Source: Paucimonas lemoignei
GTDB lineage: Bacteria > Pseudomonadota > Gammaproteobacteria > Burkholderiales > Burkholderiaceae_D
Reading direction: 5' to 3'
Length of the DNA: 64,000 bases
Assembly: GCF_004342585.1 (NCBI RefSeq)
Contig: NZ_SLZQ01000004.1
Span: 297,560-361,559, forward strand
The notes beneath the pieces were generated by a model. The model was not told the origin of the DNA and ran no database searches. It worked only from the letters and a program-made list of their open reading frames with translations. Shown one piece after another: positions 33,229 through 41,465 of this stretch (position 1 is its first letter; each line of letters starts with the position of its first letter). Position numbers and translations under genes: made by a program.

Positions 33229-34545
33229 TCAGTCGACGATATCTTGGTTGTTCAGCTTGCGCTCGAAGCGTTCACGCATGTCCATGCTCTTGTCGATGCG
33301 CTCGCGGTTGATGGTCGAGGCCGGATCGATGATGGTCGGCGTAACCAGGATCACCAGGTCGGTGCGGCCGGAACGGAAACCATCCGAGCGGAACAGGCGG
33401 CCCAGCACCGGGATATCGCCCAGGCCCGGAATGCGGCTCGAATCGTCCGACATGGTGTTGTTGACCAGGCCGGACATGATGATGGTCTGGCCATTCTTGA
33501 CATTGACCTCCGACTCCGATTGGCGGGTCAGGAAGCCGGGAATGCCCTGCACCGATACCGATGGATCGATGCTGCTGACCTCGGTCTTGATCGCGGCCAC
33601 GACATTGCCTTCATCGTCGGCGATCGGCTTGATCGCCAGGCGGATACCGTAATCCTTGAATTCCACCGAACCCGAGCCGAGGGCCGATTGCGCCGGCAGC
33701 GGGATCTGGCCGCCGGCCAGGAACTTGGCTTCGCCGCCGCTGCGCGCGGACAGTTCCGGCTCAGCCAGGGAATAGACATCGCCGTTATTCTTGGCCAGGT
33801 TGATCGTGGTGTTGATCAGGCTGGAAATGCCCAGATAGGTATGGAAACCGCTGACCACCTGCTTCTGGTTATTGGCATTGACGAAGCCGACCGGGAACAC
33901 ATCCTTCAACGGCGCCTGGGCACCGCGCTCGCTGCCGAGGTTACCGGAAAAGCCCACCATCGGACCGGCGAAGGAGCCGGGCCACTGCACGCCGATATTC
34001 TTCAGCAGGTTCTTGTTCATCTCGACGATCTGCACTTTCATGTAGATCATCTTCTTCATCGACATTTCTTCTTCGCTGACCAGGCTGGTGACCTGCGGAT
34101 AGGCTTTGACGACGGTTTCGATGCGCGCCAGGTTTTCCTTGCTGGCCGCGCCGCTGACGATCACGTTGGTGCCGACCGTGTTGATGCGGATGCCGGGGAT
34201 GCCCTGCAACATCGCGCTGGCCTTGCGATAGGCATCGCTGGAATCGCGCGGGCTGATGCGCAGCGTGTAAATCGACTTGTTAACCGGGCCGGACCAGATC
34301 ACCAGGGACGTGTCGCCCGGGGCTTCGGCGATCAAGAGCAGTTCCTTGTTGCCCAGCACCGAGGTGGTGACCAGCTTGCCGTTGCCGACGGCGATACGGC
34401 TGATGCGATCGGCCGCGAGGGTCTTGACCTCGCCGACATACATCAGGATTTCATTCGATTTGGCATCAGGCGCGGATTGCTGCGCGCGAGCACCGCCGGT
34501 CAGCGCCAGCAAGCTCCAAAGGATAAGTGTGATGAGACGTTTCAC
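33229..34545 (-). CDS. RcpA/CpaC outer-membrane secretin of the Tad pilus
   Basis: A 438-residue protein with signal peptide (RLITLILWSLLALTGGARAQ). N-terminal BON/secretin-plug region with GEVKTLAADRISRIAVGNGK and the short repeat domain IRINTVGTNVIVSGAASKEN, then the secretin C-domain (about 240-420) with VYSLAEPELSARSGGEAKFL, AGGQIPLPAQ, the VEFKDYGIRLAIKPI strand and SEVNVKNGQTIIMSGLVNNT and GLGDIPVLGRLF, all standard secretin motifs. It forms the outer-membrane channel through which the pilus exits. It is 19 bases downstream of CpaB. Confidence 0.92.
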   Translation of the reverse strand: MKRLITLILWSLLALTGGARAQQSAPDAKSNEILMYVGEVKTLAADRISRIAVGNGKLVTTSVLGNKELLLIAEAPGDTSLVIWSGPVNKSIYTLRISPRDSSDAYRKASAMLQGIPGIRINTVGTNVIVSGAASKENLARIETVVKAYPQVTSLVSEEEMSMKKMIYMKVQIVEMNKNLLKNIGVQWPGSFAGPMVGFSGNLGSERGAQAPLKDVFPVGFVNANNQKQVVSGFHTYLGISSLINTTINLAKNNGDVYSLAEPELSARSGGEAKFLAGGQIPLPAQSALGSGSVEFKDYGIRLAIKPIADDEGNVVAAIKTEVSSIDPSVSVQGIPGFLTRQSESEVNVKNGQTIIMSGLVNNTMSDDSSRIPGLGDIPVLGRLFRSDGFRSGRTDLVILVTPTIIDPASTINRERIDKSMDMRERFERKLNNQDIVD

Positions 34546-34563
34546 GATATTTTCCCTGCAATG

Positions 34564-35610
34564 TTATTTAGTAGTAGCAGCCTTGGCGCTGGCATTGGCG
34601 TTGCTCAGCTTGATGAGTTCGGTCAGGTTCTGCGGCAGCGCAGGCTGGGCAGTAACCGTCTGCGTCGCTGCCGGCGCGCCGCCGGGCATGGATGGCAATG
34701 CCCCGGCCGGCAGCGGCACATTGATCACCGGCGCGACGGCTTCGCTGCCGCCTTTGCCCCCGATGAAGTACTCGACATAGCCGGTCTTGCTGCTCGGCTT
34801 GGACAGAGCGACACGGCGCTCGCGCTCGCGCACTTCTTCCAGGATGTTTTCAGCGGTAACCGTTTCAAAGTCCACCGATTGCGTGTCTTTTTCATTGCGC
34901 AGCACGGCGCGGACCTTGCCCAACTCGGTTGCCAGGGACAGGCGGGCCGCCTGGGTCGGCGTGACTTCCAGGGTGAAGTTGCTGTAGGTGACGCGACGCG
35001 GCTGGCCATTGCCGGCGGCCGGGTCATCCTGGGTCACCTTTTGTCCGGTCGCCAGCACCTTGACCTGATCAAGGAAGGGCACCACGGTCTGGTGGTTGGA
35101 GCCTTCGCTGCCCGGCAGCACCAGCAGCAGATCGACCAGGTTGCCCGGCTCGATCATGTGCGACACCGAATTGATTTCATCGACATTGATCGTGATGGCG
35201 CGCTTGCCGGCCTTGAGCGTATCGGCAAAATCCGAGAACACTTCACGCACGTCGGATCGGCGCAGCGGCTTGCCGCGTTCGACCTGGTGCAACAGCGCCT
35301 GCCCCTTGTAGGCATCGAACTCAGATACCCTGATCGTATCTTCATAGACGAAATCGGCAGGCACGTTGCGCGCCGCCACCATGCTCTCTTCCAGCAGCGC
35401 GCCAGGCGGCATGTGCTTGGTGGGCACCACCACCGCGACGGTCTCGCCCAGGTCCTTCTGCGATCTGGCGGCAATCTCCGCTTCCAGGCTTTGTTCCTTG
35501 AAGCGCAGGTATTGCAGGGTCAGCCAGGCTGTGAGCAAGCTCAGCACGATGGCCACGATAAGCATCAACCAGGTTTTGTTGATCTTGATATTGGGACGTT
35601 GGATTTTCAA
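34564..35610 (-). CDS. cpaB: CpaB/RcpC Flp pilus assembly protein
   Basis: A 348-residue periplasmic protein with one N-terminal membrane helix (TWLMLIVAIVLSLLTAWLTL). A SAF domain follows (VVVPTKHMPPGALLEESMVA, AARNVPADFVYEDTIRVSEF, VERGKPLRRSDV), then the RcpC-type domain with RAITINVDEINSVSHMIEPG and NLVDLLLVLPG. CpaB/RcpC aids secretin function and pilus modification. The last 120 residues are Pro/Gly/Ala-rich. The gene is preceded by an 80-base gap with a hairpin, the largest gap in the operon. Confidence 0.9.
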   Translation of the reverse strand: MKIQRPNIKINKTWLMLIVAIVLSLLTAWLTLQYLRFKEQSLEAEIAARSQKDLGETVAVVVPTKHMPPGALLEESMVAARNVPADFVYEDTIRVSEFDAYKGQALLHQVERGKPLRRSDVREVFSDFADTLKAGKRAITINVDEINSVSHMIEPGNLVDLLLVLPGSEGSNHQTVVPFLDQVKVLATGQKVTQDDPAAGNGQPRRVTYSNFTLEVTPTQAARLSLATELGKVRAVLRNEKDTQSVDFETVTAENILEEVRERERRVALSKPSSKTGYVEYFIGGKGGSEAVAPVINVPLPAGALPSMPGGAPAATQTVTAQPALPQNLTELIKLSNANASAKAATTK

Positions 35611-35646
35611 GTTAATTGGCCCTGATTAAAAAATTATTTGCGACCC

Positions 35647-35667
35647 GTCCGCCCTGCTCGGGCGAAC
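35647..35667 (-). terminator. Hairpin in the 80-base gap before cpaB
   Basis: Arms GTCCGCCC and GGGCGAAC (one mismatch, G-U in RNA) flank a 5-base loop. On the minus strand the T-run ATTTTTTAA follows about 16 bases later rather than directly. It could be an attenuator that lowers transcription after the pilin genes, or an RNA processing barrier. Confidence 0.35.
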
Positions 35668-35690
35668 TCCCCCAGTTAATAATTGTTTTA

Positions 35691-35993
35691 CTAATTGAAT
35701 TCCACATCCACCGGCCATTCCGGATTCTTCAGGTCGACGCACTTGTCGACGCTGACCGATACCGGGCCGACCTCGGCGCCGGTGAAGCAATTGGGCATCG
35801 ACGAAATCGAGATGGCATATGAATAATCGGTGTAGTACTCGCGGATGGCGGAAGCCAGCTTCTGGATCGGCGGGTCGGACCCGACCACCAGCACGATCAC
35901 GCCCACCATCAGCACGACCAGATATTCGATGAAGGATTGGCCGCCCATGCGGCGGCGCCCCGGCATCCGGCGCTGACGCATCGCCGCCCTCAT
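35691..35993 (-). CDS. Flp-type prepilin-like small protein
   Basis: A 100-residue protein with a basic leader (MRAAMRQRRMPGRRRMGG) and prepilin motif G/QSFIEYLVVLMVGVIVLVV, giving Glu +5 and Tyr +6 as in Flp pilins. A short mature domain of about 70 residues carries two Cys (MPNCFTGAEV and VDKCVDLKN) that can form a disulfide loop, unlike the Cys-free Flp pilin at the head of the operon. It is therefore a candidate minor or second pilin. It overlaps the preceding gene as ATGA. Confidence 0.75.
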   Translation of the reverse strand: MRAAMRQRRMPGRRRMGGQSFIEYLVVLMVGVIVLVVGSDPPIQKLASAIREYYTDYSYAISISSMPNCFTGAEVGPVSVSVDKCVDLKNPEWPVDVEFN

Positions 35994-36712
35994 GGCTTGT
36001 CCACCAGGTTGGCCAGCACCATCGTCTGCGTGCCTTCACGGGTGAATACCAAGCTGGCTTCGGCCAGTCCGCGCTTCATCACCAGCGTGATGCCCGGCCC
36101 CTTCTTGGTCTTCATCTGGTAGCTGCTGATGACTTTCCAGCCCTGGCCGCCCAATTGCTGCCGATAGAAATCGGCATTGGCCTCCGCCGAAAAACCATTG
36201 CTTAATAAGAGCGTGCGCGCAGCCTTGCCGTCATCGTGATGATCGATGTCGTTGAGGACGGTGCTGCCGGACATCATGGGCAGCTTCTTATCGTCCGGCA
36301 CGAGGCGTGCACTCTCCGGCGCCTGGGTGGCGCTGAGCAAGCCTGTCGAGCCGGTGCCCGCCGCCTGCACCTGCACCGTGAAAAAGCATTTGCCGCGCAC
36401 GACAGCAATGGTTTGCCAGGGGCCGGACATGTATTCCTGCGGGGCCGTCGCCGGCGCGCCGTTGCCCCAGGCCTGGCGGTAAAACGCCAGGATGGCTTCC
36501 GGCTTTTGCTCGCTGTCGAAGCGCTTGATACTCATCGGCACGCCGTTGTACACCATGTGCTGCGCAACCCATTGCACGCGCGCCCTGGGCTCGGCGAAAA
36601 ACGGGCAATCCAGTTCGGCTGACACCGCGTTGGCCGACGCCAGCGCGCACGCCGCCACCACGCCGAGGCGGCGCACGAACCTTGCAGCGATGATGGTCGG
36701 AATGGCTGTCAT
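35990..36712 (-). CDS. Exported protein of unknown function inside the Tad cluster
   Basis: A 240-residue protein with signal peptide (AARFVRRLGVVAACALASAN, cleaved near VSA). I recognise no family. It seems to contain two copies of one module: about residues 60-110 (PEAILAFYRQAWG, then WQTIAVVRGKCFFTVQVQ) and about 170-235 (AEANADFYRQQLGGQGWKVI, then ITLVMKRGLAEASLVF), each with an FYRQ helix followed by Trp and beta strands. Two Cys. The longer frame reaching 36922 is rejected as an Arg/Ser-rich shadow. The start lies one base after the TadE-like stop. It could be a periplasmic assembly factor for the pilus. Confidence 0.75.
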   Translation of the reverse strand: MTAIPTIIAARFVRRLGVVAACALASANAVSAELDCPFFAEPRARVQWVAQHMVYNGVPMSIKRFDSEQKPEAILAFYRQAWGNGAPATAPQEYMSGPWQTIAVVRGKCFFTVQVQAAGTGSTGLLSATQAPESARLVPDDKKLPMMSGSTVLNDIDHHDDGKAARTLLLSNGFSAEANADFYRQQLGGQGWKVISSYQMKTKKGPGITLVMKRGLAEASLVFTREGTQTMVLANLVDKP

Positions 36713-36713
36713 G

Positions 36714-37556
36714 TCACTTGACCCGGTCTTTCGGCACTTCGTCAGGCACGATCTTGCCCGGCTCCAGCTTGGAGGCTTCCGGCAGAATGAGGGAGATGGC
36801 GCCCAATACGAAATCGGTGATGTTGACGCCCTCGAACTCCACATCCAGCAGGGTGGTCGGCACCAAGCCCTTGACCTGCTGCTTGACGCTGGTCTTGGCC
36901 GGATCATCCGGGCCGTTGGCATTCCAACCGTTGGCCAGCAAGACCGTGGTTTCGCTGAACTTGGCAGTCGTATCCTTCAGCAGGAAATGGTCATAGTCGA
37001 TATCGCGCACATTCATGCTGACCTTGGCCGCATACTTGCCATTGGTTTCCAGCACAAAGGGGCCGAGCGTGGCGGCGAAATTGGCGATGGGATCGAGAAT
37101 GACATTCAGGGTGCCGGGCGCCTGGCCATTGTCGACCTTGTTTTGCACGGCGCTATAGTCGGCCAGCATGGTCTTGCCTTTGCGGTCTTGCCACAGAGCC
37201 TTGGCGCCGCCATTGAAATTGCTGCTGCTGCGGTCGGCATTGGAAAAGGCGGCGCTGGTTTCGGCCAGCTGACGCGCGCCGAGTTCGCGGCGGATTTGGT
37301 CATCGGACTTTTCATTGGCCTGCCACTTCTGCGACACGCCAAACCATCCCAGGCTGGTGGCGGCGTCACCGCCATACCAGACGGTGCGCTCCCAGGCGGC
37401 ATAGCGCGAGGTTTGCACCGCTGTGGCGCGAATGTCGAGATACTTGCCCAGCAACGGGATCGCCAGAAACAGCGGGATCAGCACCAGGCCGCCGGCGATC
37501 AGCAATTCGACCATCGCCTGGCCGCGCACTCGGGATAAAAAAGGCGGCTTTACCAT
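36714..37556 (-). CDS. TadE-like pseudopilin
   Basis: A 280-residue protein with a prepilin-like front: SRVRGQAMVELLIAGGLVLIP, so G/QAMVEL with Glu at +5 and Leu in place of Tyr at +6. After the helix comes QTSRYAAWERTVWYGG, the same kind of segment that follows the helix in TadE/TadG proteins, then a long periplasmic domain with no known motif. It overlaps the TadG-like gene by 7 bases. Probably a minor pseudopilin or assembly factor. Confidence 0.75.
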   Translation of the reverse strand: MVKPPFLSRVRGQAMVELLIAGGLVLIPLFLAIPLLGKYLDIRATAVQTSRYAAWERTVWYGGDAATSLGWFGVSQKWQANEKSDDQIRRELGARQLAETSAAFSNADRSSSNFNGGAKALWQDRKGKTMLADYSAVQNKVDNGQAPGTLNVILDPIANFAATLGPFVLETNGKYAAKVSMNVRDIDYDHFLLKDTTAKFSETTVLLANGWNANGPDDPAKTSVKQQVKGLVPTTLLDVEFEGVNITDFVLGAISLILPEASKLEPGKIVPDEVPKDRVK

Positions 37557-39196
37557 AGCTGATAGCTCATCGAGGCGTACTGTTCAAGGAAGCTATTGGG
37601 CGCCAGGCGGGCTTGCCAATACGGGCTATACAGGCTGGCCAATTCGGTCTTGCCGTCGCCGCGCGCAAACAATTTCTTCGGCCGGGAGAAATAGACTTCC
37701 GCCTTGGAGAGGCTGCGCATATAGCCGCTGCGGGTACCGTTTTGCAGCGTCAACTGGCCGCCGGAAATCTTGTTGCTGGTCGGGATATTGGTATCGGCCT
37801 TTTCGATTTCCAGCACCAGCGGCGGCCCTTGGAGATTCGGCTTGGTATCGTTTTTCACGTCGAAGTACTTGCGCAGGCCAGCCTTCGAATCCATCGTCGA
37901 GCCCGCGCCCTTGCCTGCCTGGATGCCGGCAGCGCCGGCTGTCATCGGATTGTTGTAGATGCCGCCATACGCGTCCGACGGCTCCGTATCGAAGTTGTTG
38001 GTCGCCAGCAGGTTGCTTGACTGGCCTGCCTGCGCCGCGCCCCAACCCATCGGCAGGAAGGGAATGATGATCGGGATGGGGATGGGAATGCCCAGGATAC
38101 TGATCCAGAAAATCGCCGCGCCGAAAAAGCCGGTGCCATCCATCGCGCTCCAGGTCTTCTTGGCAGCGCCGACTTTCTTGAGTTCGGTGCCGCCGCGGTG
38201 CCACAACATCATGAGCAGCGCGCCATTTTGGTAAGGAATCAAACGGGTCGGATCGACGACGAATGGCGTCAGGTACATCGATTCGGCCGGAAAGATGTTG
38301 CCCGGTCCGCCACCCTCGGTATTCCTGTTCTTGGAAAAACCATCGAGCGAGTTTTTGGTCACCTGCGCCATGCGGTCGGCCTGGGCGCCATCCTTGTTCA
38401 AGACGTTCGGATCCTTCTGGCTGGTAAACATGAACCATTGCGCCAGGTGCACGATCGCCGCTGCCATGCCGGGCGTACTCAAGTCGGCATCCTTGTCGTT
38501 AAGCTTGATGACGTTATAGGCTTCATTAAAGCTCAACAGATCCTTCACTACCCCCAGCGAATCCACGTCGACCCCCGGCAGCTTGTCGATCACCGCGGCG
38601 GGCGACAAGCCGATGGTTTGCGCCACTGTCAGAGCGGTGCCGTAGTGGTAAACCATTTGCGCGGCATTGAGCACATCGATCAGCACATCGAGCAGCTTGA
38701 CGGCGATCGGCCCGGCGGTTTCCATGGCTTTGCCAAACGCCTTGGAAGCCGGTTTGTACGCCTTGACCGGCGTATCCCAAAAGATTTTCGCCAGCGGACC
38801 GCCCAGGCCGCTCAAGACCTGCGGCACCCAGGACGAGGGGCCGTTGTAGGTGGCGGCGTAGCCCTTGGCCCAGGACGTCAGCCCCACTACCTGCGCCACC
38901 GCCACCTGGTTGGCGATCACGGCGCGATTGGTGTAGGCGGAAAAATTGTAGTCGCGTGCCTCCGCCTGCACCGCGCTGTAAGCTGCAGCGTCGGCGGCAT
39001 TCTGCAGCCGCATCTTATTGATGGACTGCTGCCCCATGGTGTACATCGACACCATCACCAATAAGATGATGACGACGGTAACCAGGGAAAATACCAGCGC
39101 TTGACCGCGCTGGTAAATCAGGTGCGGCGAGACAGACACAACCGGGCCATTGCTGAAATAACTGCAGGCACGCCGACTCCAGCCTGCTGGCAGCAC
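37550..39196 (-). CDS. TadG-like pilus assembly protein
   Basis: A protein of about 530-548 residues. Near the N-terminus GQALVFSLVTVVIILLVMVS is a single helix followed by INKMRLQNAADAAAYSAVQA, the characteristic TadG/TadE-like helix and post-helix motif (Q.AADAAALA). It lacks Glu at +5, so it may not be cleaved. The large periplasmic part has no von Willebrand factor motif that I can see; a hydrophobic stretch IFWISILGIPIPIPIIIPFL lies in its middle. The start is uncertain: the GTG at 39196 gives the longest frame, a GTG at 39139 also fits, and neither has a clear ribosome site. It follows the Flp gene by 40 bases. Confidence 0.72.
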   Translation of the reverse strand: MLPAGWSRRACSYFSNGPVVSVSPHLIYQRGQALVFSLVTVVIILLVMVSMYTMGQQSINKMRLQNAADAAAYSAVQAEARDYNFSAYTNRAVIANQVAVAQVVGLTSWAKGYAATYNGPSSWVPQVLSGLGGPLAKIFWDTPVKAYKPASKAFGKAMETAGPIAVKLLDVLIDVLNAAQMVYHYGTALTVAQTIGLSPAAVIDKLPGVDVDSLGVVKDLLSFNEAYNVIKLNDKDADLSTPGMAAAIVHLAQWFMFTSQKDPNVLNKDGAQADRMAQVTKNSLDGFSKNRNTEGGGPGNIFPAESMYLTPFVVDPTRLIPYQNGALLMMLWHRGGTELKKVGAAKKTWSAMDGTGFFGAAIFWISILGIPIPIPIIIPFLPMGWGAAQAGQSSNLLATNNFDTEPSDAYGGIYNNPMTAGAAGIQAGKGAGSTMDSKAGLRKYFDVKNDTKPNLQGPPLVLEIEKADTNIPTSNKISGGQLTLQNGTRSGYMRSLSKAEVYFSRPKKLFARGDGKTELASLYSPYWQARLAPNSFLEQYASMSYQLW

Positions 39197-39236
39197 TCAG
39201 GCTGTCGGCCGGCTGATGTCTGACGTGAAAGCAGTA

Positions 39237-39521
39237 TTACTTGTTGCCGGAGTCGTAGCTGGACATGCCCTTGGCTTCGGCAGCCTTGGTATTGGCGCTC
39301 TGGGCAGAAGTTTTAGCCGTGTTCTTGCCTTCAGTTGCGCCGGTGCCGGCGACTTCACCGGCGAGGCCTGCGACTTGGCCACGGATGGTTTGACCGAACA
39401 TGCTGTAGACACCGATTGCCGCCACGGCGATCAGGGCAACAATAATGATGTATTCGGTCATGCCTTGGCCAGCCTGGCGCAGCGAGAATTTTTTAGTCAG
39501 GTTTTTGGTGGTTTTTTTCAT
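39237..39521 (-). CDS. flp: Flp/Fap-type major pilin
   Basis: A 94-residue prepilin: leader MKKTTKNLTKKFSLRQAG, cleavage G/QGMTEYIIIVALIAVAAI with Glu +5 and Tyr +6, then a single hydrophobic helix. The mature protein of about 76 residues has an Ala/Thr/Ser/Gly/Lys-rich tail after residue 50 (EVAGTGATEGKNTAKTSAQS), longer than in most Flp pilins. It is the first gene of the Tad operon, has its own sigma-70-like promoter, and a GGGAG ribosome site. As major subunit it should be the most strongly expressed gene of the cluster. Confidence 0.93.
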   Translation of the reverse strand: MKKTTKNLTKKFSLRQAGQGMTEYIIIVALIAVAAIGVYSMFGQTIRGQVAGLAGEVAGTGATEGKNTAKTSAQSANTKAAEAKGMSSYDSGNK

Positions 39522-39559
39522 GACGACTCCCTGTCGAACTAAGTTTGAAAAGTAAATTC

Positions 39560-39588
39560 TTTATATTGAGGCACATCAAGGATGCCAA
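39560..39588 (-). promoter_or_regulatory. Sigma-70-like promoter of the Tad operon
   Basis: On the minus strand TTGGCA and TATAAA are separated by exactly 17 bases, each with one mismatch to consensus. The predicted start is near 39553, leaving a leader of about 30 bases before the flp ATG with GGGAG in it. The region is clearly AT-richer than its surroundings. Confidence 0.65.
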
Positions 39589-39711
39589 TTATTTCAAGCA
39601 GAGTTATATTAACTTACGAAAATGCAATATTTGTTGCAAGAATCATTTTTTTACGGAAATGTAGTAAAGTTTTTTGCTTGCATCTAACCTTTTGAACCAA
39701 GTTGGTGCAAT

Positions 39712-39757
39712 AAATTTCTTTCAAGAAATTTTTTATATCAAACACCGGCGCGGTGTT
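39712..39757. promoter_or_regulatory. Two adjacent inverted repeats between flp and the Sel1 gene
   Basis: AAATTTCTT-TC-AAGAAATTT at 39712-39731 is a perfect 20-base palindrome; AACACCG-GCG-CGGTGTT at 39741-39757 follows 9 bases later. Neither has the flanking T-run of an intrinsic terminator. They lie in the 308-base divergent region upstream of both genes and look like operators. The rest of that region holds no gene. Confidence 0.45.
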
Positions 39758-39829
39758 GCAAAAAAGCTGTATATGCGCCCGCTCAGGGGATGCGCTTCTC
39801 CCCGCTCTTATCTATAAAGGATTACACCG

Positions 39830-40738
39830 ATGGACCGAATGGTCATAAAACTTGCCGTCGTCGCAGCGTTGGCAATCAGCGCCTTCTCGGCGCATGCGGA
39901 TTTCGAGGCGGGGCGCGCAGCCTACAGGCAGGGCAACTATGCCGCAGCGTTAAAAGAGTTCAACGCGGACGCCGCCAAGGGCAATTCCAGAGCCCAGAAC
40001 TATCTCGGCGTGATGCATGAAAAAGGCCAGAGCGTGCCGGTCAACCATGCACAGGCGCTGGCGTGGTATCGCAAGGCGGCGGATCAGGGCTTCGCGCCGG
40101 CGCAAACCTCGGTGGGCTATTTTTACCAGCAAGGCCTGGCCGTGCCGAAGGATTACGCCCAGGCGATCGCGTGGTACCGCAAGGCGGCGGCGCAAAACTT
40201 CGCCCAGGCCCAGAACAATCTCGGCGCCGCATATGAAAATGGGCTGGGCGTAAACGCCGATCCGGCGCAAGCGGCCGAGTGGTATCGCAAGGCGGCGGAC
40301 CAGGGCCATGCCGGCGGCCAGACCAATCTGGGCTATCTGCATGCGCGCGGCAAGGGCGTCGCCCAGGACGATGGCATCGCCGTCGCGCTGTACCAGAAAG
40401 CCGCGGCGCAGAATTATGCGCTGGCGCAGAACAACCTCGGCTTCATGATCGCCGAAGGGCGCGGCTTGCCGAAGGATGCCGCTGCCGCCGCCGAGTGGTA
40501 CCGCAAGGCGGCGGAGCAAGGTCTCGGCCTGGCGCAATTCAACCTGGCACGGACTTATGAGCAAGGCAAGGGCGTGCCGCAGGACGATGCGCAAGCCCTG
40601 GCCTGGCTGACGAAATCGGCCAATGCCGGCTACAAGCCTGCCATGCGCCGTCTGGCCGAGGTGTACACGCGCGGCTTGCTCGGCCAGCAAGCGTCGGCGG
40701 ACACGGCGCGCTCCTGGAGCGAAAAAGCCGCGCGCTAA
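39830..40738 (+). CDS. Exported Sel1-repeat protein
   Basis: A 302-residue periplasmic or surface protein with signal peptide (IKLAVVAALAISAFSAHA). The mature part starts DFEAGRAAYRQGNYAAALKE and then consists of six to seven Sel1-like repeats of 36 residues, each of the form AQNNLGxxYxxGxGVxxDxAxAxxWYRKAAxQG. Such solenoids mediate protein-protein contacts. It is the only forward gene in the last 45 kb and is divergent from the Tad operon, so it may be co-regulated. AAAGGA lies 9 bases before the ATG. The last repeat ends with a basic tail (SWSEKAAR). Confidence 0.9.
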   Translation: MDRMVIKLAVVAALAISAFSAHADFEAGRAAYRQGNYAAALKEFNADAAKGNSRAQNYLGVMHEKGQSVPVNHAQALAWYRKAADQGFAPAQTSVGYFYQQGLAVPKDYAQAIAWYRKAAAQNFAQAQNNLGAAYENGLGVNADPAQAAEWYRKAADQGHAGGQTNLGYLHARGKGVAQDDGIAVALYQKAAAQNYALAQNNLGFMIAEGRGLPKDAAAAAEWYRKAAEQGLGLAQFNLARTYEQGKGVPQDDAQALAWLTKSANAGYKPAMRRLAEVYTRGLLGQQASADTARSWSEKAAR

Positions 40739-40748
40739 AACCCGGCGC

Positions 40749-41465
40749 TCAATCCAGGTAACCGAGCCGGCGCAGGCAGGCGCGCGCCAGCGCCAGCGAA
40801 ACATCAACCGCCGGCAAGCCGTCGGCGGAGCGGTGATCGCAAGCCAGGGGCAGCTCGGTGCAGCCAAGAACCAGCGCCGCCACCCCTTGGCGCGACAACT
40901 CAGCCTGCAGCAGCTGCATTTCCTGGCGAGCCGCGCTCCCCTCTCCTGCCTTCACCTGGGCGATGATACGGTCCACTTTCATCTGTCCTGCCTCATCCGG
41001 CACAACTACCTGGAAATCCGCCGCCCTCAGGCGCGCACTGTACATGCCGCTGCGGATCGTGCCGCGCGTGGCCAGCACGGCCACCTTGCCGGAGCGGGGT
41101 AACGGGCTCAGGCGCAGCTCTTCCACGGTGGCGTCGGCGATATGCATGATCGGCACGCTGGACGCTTCCTGCATCGCCTCGAACCAGAAGTGACTGGTAC
41201 TGCAGGGAAGCGCGATCAGCGAGACGCCCTGTTCCGCCAGCCAGGCCACGCCTTTGGCGAGCCATTCGCGCGGACGGTCGTCGCCGTCGCGGATGGCGCT
41301 GCTGCGGTCGGGCATGTCGGGCTGGCTCAGGGTAAGCCACGGCAGATGGTCCTGGTCGCAATGCGCAGGCACCAGGCGCGTCAGCTTGCCGAGAAAGTCG
41401 ACAGTGGCCAAGGGCCCCATGCCGCCCAGGATGCCGAGCAAGGGTTGCTGCTGCGGGCGCGTCAT
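40749..41465 (-). CDS. Aspartate/glutamate racemase family protein
   Basis: A 238-residue cofactor-independent racemase. Both catalytic Cys are present, in ALPCSTSHFWF near residue 84 and LGCTELPLAC near 199, plus the N-terminal LGILGGMGPLATVDFLGKL of the family. It interconverts L- and D-Asp or Glu; substrate specificity cannot be told. The ATG at 41465 overlaps the symporter stop as ATGA, so it is the last gene of the cyclase/binding protein/symporter operon. A longer frame up to 41921 is a shadow. Confidence 0.9.
   Translation of the reverse strand: MTRPQQQPLLGILGGMGPLATVDFLGKLTRLVPAHCDQDHLPWLTLSQPDMPDRSSAIRDGDDRPREWLAKGVAWLAEQGVSLIALPCSTSHFWFEAMQEASSVPIMHIADATVEELRLSPLPRSGKVAVLATRGTIRSGMYSARLRAADFQVVVPDEAGQMKVDRIIAQVKAGEGSAARQEMQLLQAELSRQGVAALVLGCTELPLACDHRSADGLPAVDVSLALARACLRRLGYLD

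Noticed and set aside
39583..39600. Possible sigma-54 promoter (GG-GC type) before flp
   Set aside because: The spacing between GG and GC is 12 bases instead of 10, while a 17-base-spaced sigma-70 pair fits the same place.
39741..39770. Intrinsic terminator at the second dyad before the Sel1 gene
   Set aside because: The A-run follows on the plus strand and no T-run follows the stem in either direction; it lies upstream, not downstream, of genes.
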